Part shown: one piece after another, positions 56,010 through 64,000 of the stretch
How the letters are laid out: each line of letters opens with the position of its first letter
Numbering within the stretch: the first letter of the stretch is position 1
Assembly (NCBI RefSeq): GCF_001571245.1
Contig: NZ_BCTK01000006.1
Span: 496,001 to 560,000, forward strand
Reading direction: 5' to 3'
Length of the DNA: 64,000 nucleotides
Origin: Achromobacter piechaudii NBRC 102461
GTDB lineage: Bacteria > Pseudomonadota > Gammaproteobacteria > Burkholderiales > Burkholderiaceae_B
Program-made: the position numbers and the translations under genes
The notes under the pieces: generated by a model
What the model was told of the DNA's origin: nothing
The model's input: only the letters and a program-made list of their open reading frames with translations
Database searches by the model: none

Positions 56010-56930
56010 TTATCCATGCTTGACGGGAAACAGGCCCTGCGGCCGCAAGGCCAGCACCAGCGCCATCACCACGTAGATCAGCATGGAGGCAATAGCCGGC
56101 CCGGCCGCATTGGCGGCGGCGGGCGGCAGCGTGGCGCGCAACAGCGTGGGCAGCAGGGCGCGGCCCAGCGTGTCGATCAGCCCCACCATCAATGCCGCCA
56201 GAAACGCGCCGCGCACCGAGCCGATGCCGCCGATCACGATCACCACCAGCGTCAGGATCAGGATGGGCTCGCCCATGCCGGTCTGCGCCGACAGGATGGG
56301 GCCGGCCATCAGCCCCGCCAGCCCGGCCAGCACCGCGCCCAGCACGAACAGCAAGGTGTTCAGCCGCGCGATGTTCACGCCCAGCGCGCCCACCATCATG
56401 CGGTCGGTGGAGCCGGCGCGGATCAGCATGCCCAGCCGCGTGCGGTGGATCAGCACATAGCAGCCGCCCGCCACCAGTAACCCCACCACGATGATCAGGA
56501 AGCGGTACAGCGGATACGTCACGCCCAGGATATCGATCGTGCCCGACAGCCACGACGGCAGCCCCATGCTGATGGGCGCGGGGCCCCAGATGATGCGCGT
56601 CAGTTCGTTGAAGAACAGGATGAAGCCGAAGGTGGCCAGCACCTGGTCCAGATGGTCGCGCGGGTACAGCCGGGCCAGCGCGATGCGGTCCAGCAAGAAG
56701 CCCAGCGCAGCCATGCCGACGATGACGGCGGCGCCGGCCAGCAGGAACGAACCGGTGTGGCGGAACACGGTGGCCGCGATGAACGCGCCCATCATGTACA
56801 AGGACCCGTGCGCCAGGTTGATGAAGTTCATGATGCCGAACACCAGCGTCAGGCCGGCAGCCAGAAGGAACAGCAGAATGCCAAGCTGCAAGCCATTCAA
56901 GGCTTGCACGAGCAGCAGCGTCGCGGACAT
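56010..56930 (-). CDS. livH: Branched-chain-type ABC transporter permease LivH
   Basis: A 306-residue permease with about eight membrane segments. NGLQLGILLFLLAAGLTLVFGIMNFINLAHGSLYMMGAF is the LivH hallmark. The ATG at 56930 has AGGTGA upstream; a GTG nine bases earlier is possible. It follows the binding-protein gene by 40 bases. Confidence 0.93.
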   Translation of the reverse strand: MSATLLLVQALNGLQLGILLFLLAAGLTLVFGIMNFINLAHGSLYMMGAFIAATVFRHTGSFLLAGAAVIVGMAALGFLLDRIALARLYPRDHLDQVLATFGFILFFNELTRIIWGPAPISMGLPSWLSGTIDILGVTYPLYRFLIIVVGLLVAGGCYVLIHRTRLGMLIRAGSTDRMMVGALGVNIARLNTLLFVLGAVLAGLAGLMAGPILSAQTGMGEPILILTLVVIVIGGIGSVRGAFLAALMVGLIDTLGRALLPTLLRATLPPAAANAAGPAIASMLIYVVMALVLALRPQGLFPVKHG

Positions 56931-56970
56931 GGGGGTCACCTTTGCCGGGCGGCCTGCGCCGCCGCCAGCC

Positions 56971-58146
56971 TTACTTCATCACGCATTGGGCGGCGTACTG
57001 ATCGGACACCTTGGCAAGGTCCGCGAAGATCGGCCCCTTGTTCACGAACGCGACCTTGCCGTCCGCGCCCGCCTGCACGTCGGCGCGGAAGAAGCCGGCC
57101 ACCGGGAAGTGATTGGGCTGATAGCGGAATTCGCCGCGCACCGAGGCGAAGTCGGCCGCTTCCAGCGCCTTGCGCAGCGCGTCCTTGTCGTCGACCTTGC
57201 CGCCGGTTTTCTTCAGGGCGGAACCGATCAGCTGCGCCGCGTCGTAGGATTGCGCCGCATAGCTGGAGGGCTCGCGGTTGTATTTCTGGCGGAACGCGGT
57301 GGCGAACGCCTTGTTCGCGGCGTTGTCCAGATCGGGCGAGTACGGCACGTTGGTGACCGCGCCCAGCGCGTCCTGTTGCAGCGCGGGCAGCGTTGCGCCG
57401 TCGATGGTGTCGACCGACAGCAGCGGGATCTTGCCGAACAGCCCCGCCTGCCGGTACTGCTTGATGAAGTTCACGCCCATGCCGCCTGGAAAGAACACAT
57501 AGGCCGCGTCGGGCTTGGCGTCGGCCAGCGCGGCCAGCTCCACCGAGTAGTCGGGCTGATTGACCTGCGTGAACACTTCGTTGGCGATCTGGCCTTTGTA
57601 GAAGCGCTTGAATCCCGCCATGGCGTCCTTGCCGGCCTGGTAGTTGGGCGCAAGCAGGTAGACCTTCTTGAAGCCCATCTGGTTGGCCATTTCGCCGCTG
57701 CCTTCGTGGCGCTGGGTGTTGTTCCAGGACGTGGAGAAGAAATAGGGCGAACAATCCTTGCCCGCCAGATTGGTCGGCCCGGCGTTCGAGCCCACCAGGA
57801 ACACGCCCGCGCTGGTCACGGGCCGCACCACGGCCAGCATCACGTTGGAATACACCACGCCGGTGATGATCGGCACCTTGTCGCTTTGCACCAGCTTGCG
57901 CGCGGCCTGCACGCCCACTTCGGGCTTGAACTGATCGTCTTCCTTGATGATCTGCACGGGCACGCCGCCCAGCTTGCCGCCGCCTTGTTCGACGGCCAGC
58001 ATGAAGCCGTCAAGCTGGTCCTGACCAAGCACCGAACCGGGGCCGGTCAGTGTGGTCAACAAGCCGATTTTCACATCGGCCAGCGCTGAGGCCGACAGGG
58101 CCATGCCCATGACCGCAGCGGCGGCCAGCGTGGTGGTGCGTTTCAT
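56971..58146 (-). CDS. Liv-type ABC transporter substrate-binding protein
   Basis: A 391-residue periplasmic binding protein with a signal peptide ending in ALSASALAD. KIGLLTTLTGPGSVLGQDQLDGFMLAVEQGGG is the type I fold start. Members of this branch bind amino acids, amides or aromatic acids; with the nba enzymes in the same run an aromatic acid such as 3-hydroxyanthranilate, anthranilate or nitrobenzoate is more likely than leucine. Confidence 0.88.
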   Translation of the reverse strand: MKRTTTLAAAAVMGMALSASALADVKIGLLTTLTGPGSVLGQDQLDGFMLAVEQGGGKLGGVPVQIIKEDDQFKPEVGVQAARKLVQSDKVPIITGVVYSNVMLAVVRPVTSAGVFLVGSNAGPTNLAGKDCSPYFFSTSWNNTQRHEGSGEMANQMGFKKVYLLAPNYQAGKDAMAGFKRFYKGQIANEVFTQVNQPDYSVELAALADAKPDAAYVFFPGGMGVNFIKQYRQAGLFGKIPLLSVDTIDGATLPALQQDALGAVTNVPYSPDLDNAANKAFATAFRQKYNREPSSYAAQSYDAAQLIGSALKKTGGKVDDKDALRKALEAADFASVRGEFRYQPNHFPVAGFFRADVQAGADGKVAFVNKGPIFADLAKVSDQYAAQCVMK

Positions 58147-58212
58147 GTTTTTTTTCCCTTGAGTTGCCGTGTGTGACGGTCGTGGTCGTGATGGCTGCGC
58201 CGCGCAAGGCGC

Positions 58213-59226
58213 CTATGGCTGCAACCCCGGCTCCAATCCAAAAAACGTCATCGTGTTGCGAAACAGGATCTTCTGCTGCACCTCGGGCACCAACTCTGCG
58301 TGCGCGACCAGGCGGCCCACTTCCTGTTCGCCCAGCGGGTAGGGGTAGTCCGAACCCAGCAGCACGCGGTCTTCGCCCATCACGTCGATCAACAGACGCA
58401 GCGAGCGTGGGTCGAACACGGCGCTGTCGGTATAGAAGCGGTCGGTATACGACGAGGGCAATTGCGGGCAATCCTGCCGGATGATGTCGCGATGCCGCCA
58501 CGCGTTGTCCACGCGGCCCAGCAGGTACGCGAAGCTGCCGCCGCCGTGCGCAAAGCAAAGCTTCAGGCTGCGAGGAATGCGCTCGAACGCGCCGGACAGG
58601 ATCAGCGACAGAATGCCCAGCTGCGTTTCAGCGGGCATGGACACCAGCCACGGCAACATCCATTTCTTCATGCGGCCGTCGGTCATCATGTCCCACGGAT
58701 GCACCAGCACGGGGATGTCGTTGTTGGCGCAGTGGATCAGGAACTGCACCAGCGTCTCGTCGTCCAGATCGCGCGGGCCGACGTGGTTGCCGATCTGCAC
58801 GCCCAGATGGCCGGCGGCGCGCGCGCGGCTGGCTTCCTGGCAAGCCAGCTCCAGATCTTGCAGCGGCACCTGCGCCAACGCCTTCAGGCGCGAGGGCGCA
58901 TAGGCGCAATGTTCCAGCGCCAGGTCGTTCATGCGCGCGGCCCAGTCGGCGGCAGGCCGCGCGGGGTAGGTGTAGCCGAACATGATCGGCGTGGCGCACA
59001 GGATCTGCACGTCCACGCCATGGCGATCCATCTGCTCGATGCGCAGCGCGGGGTCCCACAAGGTGGCGTCCACCGGCCGGAACTCGCGCTCGCCCGCCAT
59101 GATTTGGCCCGTGGCGCCATCGGCGTCAGGGCGCAGCCAGGGCGCGTTCACGGGATCAAGCGCCGCCGCTTCCTGCCGCGTGATCGGCGGGAAGAAGTGG
59201 GCGTGCATGTCGATTTTCTGGATCAT
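58213..59226 (-). CDS. nbaD: 2-amino-3-carboxymuconate-6-semialdehyde decarboxylase
   Basis: A 337-residue ACMSD of the amidohydrolase superfamily. The zinc ligands His8 and His10 sit in [11 protein letters not shown], another His in LVHPWDMM, the catalytic His in CFAHGGGSF and the Asp ligand in [12 protein letters not shown]. It decarboxylates the ring-opened product of 3-hydroxyanthranilate to 2-aminomuconate semialdehyde, diverting it from quinolinate. It starts 29 bases after nbaC. Confidence 0.93.
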   Translation of the reverse strand: MIQKIDMHAHFFPPITRQEAAALDPVNAPWLRPDADGATGQIMAGEREFRPVDATLWDPALRIEQMDRHGVDVQILCATPIMFGYTYPARPAADWAARMNDLALEHCAYAPSRLKALAQVPLQDLELACQEASRARAAGHLGVQIGNHVGPRDLDDETLVQFLIHCANNDIPVLVHPWDMMTDGRMKKWMLPWLVSMPAETQLGILSLILSGAFERIPRSLKLCFAHGGGSFAYLLGRVDNAWRHRDIIRQDCPQLPSSYTDRFYTDSAVFDPRSLRLLIDVMGEDRVLLGSDYPYPLGEQEVGRLVAHAELVPEVQQKILFRNTMTFFGLEPGLQP

Positions 59227-59255
59227 GGATCTGGCTTTGCGTAGGAGTTGGGGCG

Positions 59256-59942
<687 letters not shown>

Positions 59943-60923
59943 TTATTGCGCGGGAAGGGCCGACGCCGGATCGCGTTGCGCGGTGATGGCTTTCAGGTAT
60001 TCCACCAGGCGCTGGCACGCGGGCGTCATGGGACGATCGGCGCGGATGGAATAACCCACGTCGCCGAAGTCGCCGAACACCGTGGTGGGCAAGCGCGCGA
60101 GCAAACCCATGGACAGGAACTGCGCCGCCGCGTCATAGGGAATCAGCGCCAGCGCGTCGCTGTGCATCAGGATGCCGATGTTGGTCAGGAGCGATAGCGA
60201 TTCGACATGGCGCGCGGGCAGGCGCAGGCCGGCGTCGAAGAACGTGCGTTCAATGGAGGCGCGCAGGGGCGAGGTAGGCGCGGGCAGGATCCAGATGTGG
60301 TCGATCAGGTCGGCCAGCGCGACGTCCTGCTCGCGCGCCAGGGGATGCTGCGCGCCGACCACCAGGCAAAGTTCTTCGCGGTACAGCTTGTGGTGATCGA
60401 CCGCCACGCCCGAGATGGACGCCATGTCCGCGCCGGGCAGTCGGCCCACGACGATATCGACGTCGCCCGTCGCCAGCGCGGGCAGCAGTTGCGCCGACGG
60501 CCCTTCGCGCACGCTGACCTGAATGCCGGGGTGGTCGGTCATCAGGCGCGCGATGGCTTCGGGCAGCAGCTTGGCGCTGGCCGCGATCAGCGTGCCCACC
60601 ACCACGTGGCCGCTGGCGCCGCCCAGCACGGCGTCGATGTCGTCGGCCATGTAGCGCACTTCGGCCAGCATGGCATGCACGCGCCGGCCGAGCACCAGCG
60701 CAAGCTCAGTCGGCGTCACGCCACGATTCGAACGTTCAAACAGGGTCGCGCCGAAAAAGGCTTCCAGGTCGTGGATGGCCTTGGTGACGGTGGGCTGGGT
60801 CAGGTGCAGTTCGCTGGCGGCGCGCGACAGCGAACGGCGCGCCAGCACGCGTTCGAAAATCTGGAGTTGATGCAGCTTCAGCTTGTGGCTGAGGGCATTG
60901 GGCGTGATGCGGAAATTCGACAT
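59943..60923 (-). CDS. LysR-family regulator within the nba cluster
   Basis: A 326-residue LysR protein. The helix-turn-helix (RRSLSRAASELHLTQPTVTKAIHDLEAFFG) is in the first 65 residues, followed by the effector domain; LVVGAQHPLAREQDVALADL is typical of the GbpR/CbbR-like branch. The start at 60923 (MSNFRITPNAL) is preferred over an upstream frame. Unusually it is co-directional with the genes it probably controls, lying between nbaF and nbaC. The effector may be a pathway intermediate. Confidence 0.88.
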   Translation of the reverse strand: MSNFRITPNALSHKLKLHQLQIFERVLARRSLSRAASELHLTQPTVTKAIHDLEAFFGATLFERSNRGVTPTELALVLGRRVHAMLAEVRYMADDIDAVLGGASGHVVVGTLIAASAKLLPEAIARLMTDHPGIQVSVREGPSAQLLPALATGDVDIVVGRLPGADMASISGVAVDHHKLYREELCLVVGAQHPLAREQDVALADLIDHIWILPAPTSPLRASIERTFFDAGLRLPARHVESLSLLTNIGILMHSDALALIPYDAAAQFLSMGLLARLPTTVFGDFGDVGYSIRADRPMTPACQRLVEYLKAITAQRDPASALPAQ

Positions 60924-61024
60924 GCTTGCGGTCGCCCGGGCGGCGCGCCGCGAGCCATCGTCCTGTTGCGGGTGTGAACGCAAAATGCCGTCGCCCATGG
61001 TGCGTGCGCCGCGTCGCCGTGCCG

Positions 61025-61456
61025 TCAGCGCGCCAGCGGCTTGTAGGCGACCGCCTTGATTTCAATCAGCAATTGCGGGTGCGGCAGCTGATGCACCGCG
61101 ACGGTCGTGCGCGCCGGGCCATCGGCGTCGAAGAACTCGCCGTAGACGTGATTGTATCCACCGAAGTCGTTCATGTTGACCAGGAAAGTACTGATCTCGA
61201 CGACGTCAGCCAGCGTGGCGTCGGCGGTGGCGAGGATGTCGCGGATGTTCTCGATGACCGCGCGCGTTTGCACGCGGATGTCCAGCGTGGTCGTGCCCAT
61301 GGCGTCGACCTCGGCGCCGGCGATACGGTTGTCGGGCAGGCGCGAGCTGGTACCGGATACGTAGAGGAAGTCGCCCGCGCGCTTGATGTGCGGATACTTG
61401 CCGCGCGGGGTGGCCTTGCCGGCCACGACGGTGGCGCTGACGTTGGGTTGGTTCAT
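61025..61456 (-). CDS. nbaF: 2-aminomuconate deaminase (RidA superfamily)
   Basis: A 143-residue RidA-family protein. [16 protein letters not shown] and the C-terminal [13 protein letters not shown] with its conserved acid are family features. Members placed beside nbaC/nbaD hydrolyse 2-aminomuconate to 4-oxalocrotonate and ammonia. The ATG follows AAAGGA. It lies 39 bases after nbaE. Confidence 0.9.
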   Translation of the reverse strand: MNQPNVSATVVAGKATPRGKYPHIKRAGDFLYVSGTSSRLPDNRIAGAEVDAMGTTTLDIRVQTRAVIENIRDILATADATLADVVEISTFLVNMNDFGGYNHVYGEFFDADGPARTTVAVHQLPHPQLLIEIKAVAYKPLAR

Positions 61457-61495
61457 TGCGGTGTCCTTTGAGTTGTTCTTTTGGTGGGCGGGGGA

Positions 61496-62953
61496 TCAGA
61501 GCTTGATGCAGACGTTGGTGGGCTCGGTGTAGAAATGCAGCGAATGGCGGCCGCCTTCACGGCCGATGCCGGACAGGCCGCTGCCGCCAAACGGCGTGCG
61601 CAGGTCGCGCAGGAACCAGCAATTGACCCAGGCGAGACCAACCTTCATGGCTTGCGCCACGCGATGCCCGCGAGTCAGGTTCTGCGTCCAGACGGCGGCG
61701 GCCAGGCCGTACCGCGTGTCGTTGGCCAGCCGGATGGCCTCTTCTTCGGTGTCGAAGGGGGCGACGTGGCACACGGGGCCGAACACTTCTTCCTTGATGC
61801 AGCGCGCGTTTTCGCTCAGGCCGGTCCAGATGGTGGGTTGCACGTAGGCGCCGTCATCGCGTGCGTCGCCAAACACTGGCACGCCGCCGCCCGTCACCAC
61901 CGTCGCGCCTTCTTCGCGCGCCAGCGCAAAGTACGACAGCACCTTTTCACGATGTTCGCGCGAGACCAGCGGACCCATTTCGGTGGCAGGGTCCAGCGGC
62001 CAGCCGATGCGCATGTCGCGGGCGCGTTGCGCCAGCGCGGCGACAAAACGTTCGTAGATGGGGCGTTCGACGTAGACGCGTTCGGTGCACAGGCAGACTT
62101 GTCCGCAGTTGGCGAAGACCGAGCGCGTGACGCCATCGACCGCCGCGTCGAAGTCGGCGTCGGCAAAGACCAGCGCCGCGTTCTTGCCGCCCAGTTCGAA
62201 TGACACGGGCTTCACGCCCGGCGCCACGGCGCGCATGATGGCCGAGCCGGTGGCGGACTCGCCGGTGAAGGTGATGCCGTCGATGTCGGGATGCGTCGTC
62301 ATGAATTCGCCTGCCGAGCCGGGCCCGAAGCCGTGCGTCAGGTTCAGCACGCCTGGGGGCAGCCCGGCCTGGTCGGCCACTTCGGCCAACAGCGTGGCCG
62401 TGCTGGGCGTGACCTCGGACGGCTTCATGATGACCGTGTTGCCAAACGCCAGCGCGGGCGCGACCTTCCAGGTCAAGAGCAGCAGCGGCAGGTTCCAGGG
62501 CGAGATCACGCCGACCACGCCAAGCGGCTTGCGGTAGGCGTAGTTCAGCGCCTGCCGTCCGTCGGGCGTATCGGTCATGTAGCTTTCCATGTCCAGCGTG
62601 CGCGCCAATTCCGCGAAGGCGCGAAAGTTGGCTGCGCCTCGGGGGATATCGATGTTCTTGGCCCACTCGACGGGCTTGCCGGTGTCGCCGATCTCGGCTT
62701 GCAGGAAGTCGTCGAAGCGGCGCGTGATGCCGTCGGCCAAAGCCAGCAGGTGATCGGTGCGCGCCGCCACCGATAAGGCGGCCCAGGCGGGCAATGCGCG
62801 ATGCGCGGCGGCGACGGCGCGGTTGACCTGATCCTGACTGGCCTCGTGCACCTGCGCAATCAGTTGCCCGTCCACCGGGCTGAGTTTATTGAACGTGGAC
62901 GCGCCGTCTTCAAAGCGGCCGTCTATGTAGTTGCGCAGCTGGCGGATCGTCAC
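61496..62953 (-). CDS. nbaE: 2-aminomuconate 6-semialdehyde dehydrogenase
   Basis: A 485-residue NAD-dependent aldehyde dehydrogenase. Asn154 (SPWNLP), Glu253 (FELGGKN) and Cys287 (NCGQVCLC) form the active site. It resembles 2-aminomuconate and 2-hydroxymuconate semialdehyde dehydrogenases. The GTG at 62953 (TIRQLRNYIDGRF follows) has AAGGG eight bases upstream; the longer frame would cover the operator. It is the first gene of the ten-gene run and divergent from a MarR regulator. Confidence 0.91.
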   Translation of the reverse strand: MTIRQLRNYIDGRFEDGASTFNKLSPVDGQLIAQVHEASQDQVNRAVAAAHRALPAWAALSVAARTDHLLALADGITRRFDDFLQAEIGDTGKPVEWAKNIDIPRGAANFRAFAELARTLDMESYMTDTPDGRQALNYAYRKPLGVVGVISPWNLPLLLLTWKVAPALAFGNTVIMKPSEVTPSTATLLAEVADQAGLPPGVLNLTHGFGPGSAGEFMTTHPDIDGITFTGESATGSAIMRAVAPGVKPVSFELGGKNAALVFADADFDAAVDGVTRSVFANCGQVCLCTERVYVERPIYERFVAALAQRARDMRIGWPLDPATEMGPLVSREHREKVLSYFALAREEGATVVTGGGVPVFGDARDDGAYVQPTIWTGLSENARCIKEEVFGPVCHVAPFDTEEEAIRLANDTRYGLAAAVWTQNLTRGHRVAQAMKVGLAWVNCWFLRDLRTPFGGSGLSGIGREGGRHSLHFYTEPTNVCIKL

Positions 62954-63010
62954 GATCAAGGCCCTTGTGTGGTTTCGGGCCGTGGCGGCGGACCCGTCGA
63001 TGGGTATTAG

Positions 63011-63024
63011 GTACGTATACGTAC
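63011..63024. promoter_or_regulatory. Palindromic operator between nbaE and marR
   Basis: GTACGTATACGTAC is a perfect 14-base palindrome 57 bases upstream of nbaE and 90 bases upstream of the divergent MarR gene, in the only A/T-rich stretch of the gap. It is the obvious site for the MarR protein to control both directions. Confidence 0.75.
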
Positions 63025-63114
63025 TATATTGCGGATCATAGGCAGCGGCGCGATCCAAGTCAATGCACGTTTCCCGCAGCCTACAATCGGCACGCGCAAC
63101 CCCTTGGACGCCAG

Positions 63115-63591
63115 ATGACCTCCACCGCCCGACCCGCCGCGCCCCGCGCCCTGAAAAATTTCGATCTGACGCAAGTCGCCTCGCACCTGCTGCGGCGCGC
63201 CCACTTCCGCGCGGAGGCCTTGTTTGCAGAGGCCATTCCAGATGAAGATCTGACGCCTCGGCAGAAGGCCCTGCTGATCACCGTGTACCAGCACCCCGGT
63301 GCGACGCAGAACCGCATCGCGGAACTGATCGCGTTGGATCGCAATTCCTTTGCTGAAATGATCGCGCGCATGACCGCGAAGGGTTACGTGCGGCGCACAC
63401 GCTCCGCGCAGGACGGACGCGCTTATGCACTGGAGATCACGGATGCGGGGGTGGCGTTATTGGCGCGCGTCCTGCCTAAGGATGCGCAGGTCGAAGCGCA
63501 GGTGCTGGCGCCGATTCCTGAGGAACTTCGGCCCGTGTTCCTGAAATGTCTGCGCTTGATGGCAGGATTGGAGCCGCAGGACGAAGCGTGA
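63115..63591 (+). CDS. MarR-family regulator, probable nba repressor
   Basis: A 158-residue winged-helix protein. PGATQNRIAELIALDRNSFAEMIARMTAKGYVRRTRSAQDGRAYALEITDAG holds the recognition helix and wing. The ATG at 63115 is preferred; the upstream frame crosses the operator. It is divergent from nbaE and probably represses the cluster until an aromatic acid binds. Confidence 0.9.
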   Translation: MTSTARPAAPRALKNFDLTQVASHLLRRAHFRAEALFAEAIPDEDLTPRQKALLITVYQHPGATQNRIAELIALDRNSFAEMIARMTAKGYVRRTRSAQDGRAYALEITDAGVALLARVLPKDAQVEAQVLAPIPEELRPVFLKCLRLMAGLEPQDEA

Positions 63592-63598
63592 TGCGCGC

Positions 63599-64000
63599 TC
63601 AGTTGCCAGTGGAGGGCGCAGGCGAGTCGGTGGGGGTTGGCTTGGTTGCGCTGCCGAAACGCAGCGCGAATTGCCGGGTGAACACCGCGCCAAAGAAGAA
63701 GATCTGCGCGGAATAGTAGATCCACAGCAGTAGCGCGATGAGCGATCCGGCCGCGCCATAGGCGGACACCGCGGCGCCCCGGCTCAGATACAGGCCGATG
63801 CCCCACTTGCCCACCAGGAACAAGGCGGCGGTCACGATGGCGCCAGGTATCACGTCCGGCCACGAGATCTTGGCGCTGGGCAACAGCTTGAAGATCACCG
63901 CGAAAAGCGCCACCACGACGGAAAAAGAAAACAGCGTCGACAGCCAATCGGCCACGGTCGCGAAGGTGGATGCCATCCACAGGTCGCCGTACAGCTTTTG
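63599..64000 (-). CDS. YihY/BrkB-family membrane protein, C-terminal part
   Basis: The frame is open to the right edge, so the N-terminal part is missing; the visible 133 residues carry three hydrophobic segments. The segments LLPSAKISWPDVIPGAIVTAALFLVGKWGIGLYL and SLIALLLWIYYSAQIFFFGAVFTRQFA are diagnostic for the YihY/BrkB family, often mislabelled ribonuclease BN. Its role is unclear; one member is tied to serum resistance in Bordetella. It converges with the MarR gene with seven bases between. Confidence 0.9.
   Translation of the reverse strand, partial: QKLYGDLWMASTFATVADWLSTLFSFSVVVALFAVIFKLLPSAKISWPDVIPGAIVTAALFLVGKWGIGLYLSRGAAVSAYGAAGSLIALLLWIYYSAQIFFFGAVFTRQFALRFGSATKPTPTDSPAPSTGN

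Noticed and set aside
56971-58146. Leucine/isoleucine/valine binding protein by name of family
   Set aside because: The gene is embedded with 3-hydroxyanthranilate enzymes, so an aromatic ligand is more plausible; the family name says little about the ligand.

Overview
The window reads as chromosomal DNA of a GC-rich betaproteobacterium of the Alcaligenaceae, most likely Achromobacter or a close Bordetella relative. The reasons are the gene order mutM / TPR protein / lolB ... ispE / tRNA-Gln / prs / rplY / pth / ychF, the rsmD-coaD-ferredoxin block back to back with ftsY, the ribBA-ribH-nusB-thiL-pgpA run, and the large number of TRAP, Liv-type ABC and LysR/MarR/GntR genes around aromatic and sugar-acid catabolism. 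The genus is an inference; no rRNA gene is present.

Layout. 1-4.2 kb: aromatic-acid block with the 5' end of hmgA (homogentisate dioxygenase), a divergent LysR regulator, and an opposing operon of a metallo-beta-lactamase-fold protein, a flavin monooxygenase and a small DUF2783 protein. 4.3-7.7 kb: mutM, a periplasmic TPR protein and lolB. 7.8-13.4 kb: a complete choline-to-glycine-betaine island (BCCT transporter, betI, betB, betA) that separates lolB from ispE. 13.5-19 kb: housekeeping (ispE, tRNA-Gln, prs, rplY, pth, CPBP protease, ychF). 19-21.1 kb: MarR regulator and DHA2-type efflux pump, with a palindromic operator and a possible small RNA. 21.5-30.5 kb: AsmA protein, a lone MOSC N-terminal domain, BenE transporter, ferredoxin, coaD, rsmD, ftsY and a CYTH-CHAD protein. 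30.8-36.1 kb: a phosphonate-type ABC importer (phnD, phnC, two phnE) with an IclR regulator and a HAD phosphatase, but no C-P bond cleaving enzyme. 36.2-43.3 kb: riboflavin, thiamine, phospholipid and pyrimidine genes plus ndh and dgkA. 43.5-53.4 kb: a sugar-acid island with a FadR-type regulator, TRAP transporter, SDR, FAH hydrolase, UxaA dehydratase, mannitol/hexuronate dehydrogenase and an Ldh_2 oxidoreductase. 53.5-63.6 kb: ten co-directional genes for 3-hydroxyanthranilate degradation (nbaE, nbaF, LysR, nbaC, nbaD) and a Liv-type ABC importer, with a divergent MarR gene. The 5'-truncated end of a BrkB-family gene closes the window.

How the genes work together. Three modules look like self-contained catabolic units with regulator, importer and enzymes side by side: choline; a sugar acid that appears to be processed by dehydration, C4 oxidation and hydrolysis; and 3-hydroxyanthranilate/2-aminomuconate. 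The hmg region may funnel 3-hydroxyphenylacetate into homogentisate through a flavoprotein plus small coupling protein pair.

The least conventional signals are a predicted roughly 75-nt RNA driven from a promoter overlapping the MarR operator at 21.1 kb, a near-consensus promoter buried in the 3' end of ispE facing tRNA-Gln, the start codons of rsmD and ftsY overlapping by two bases, and the oxidative/hydrolytic sugar-acid set. I saw no CRISPR array, insertion sequence, prophage or defence system.
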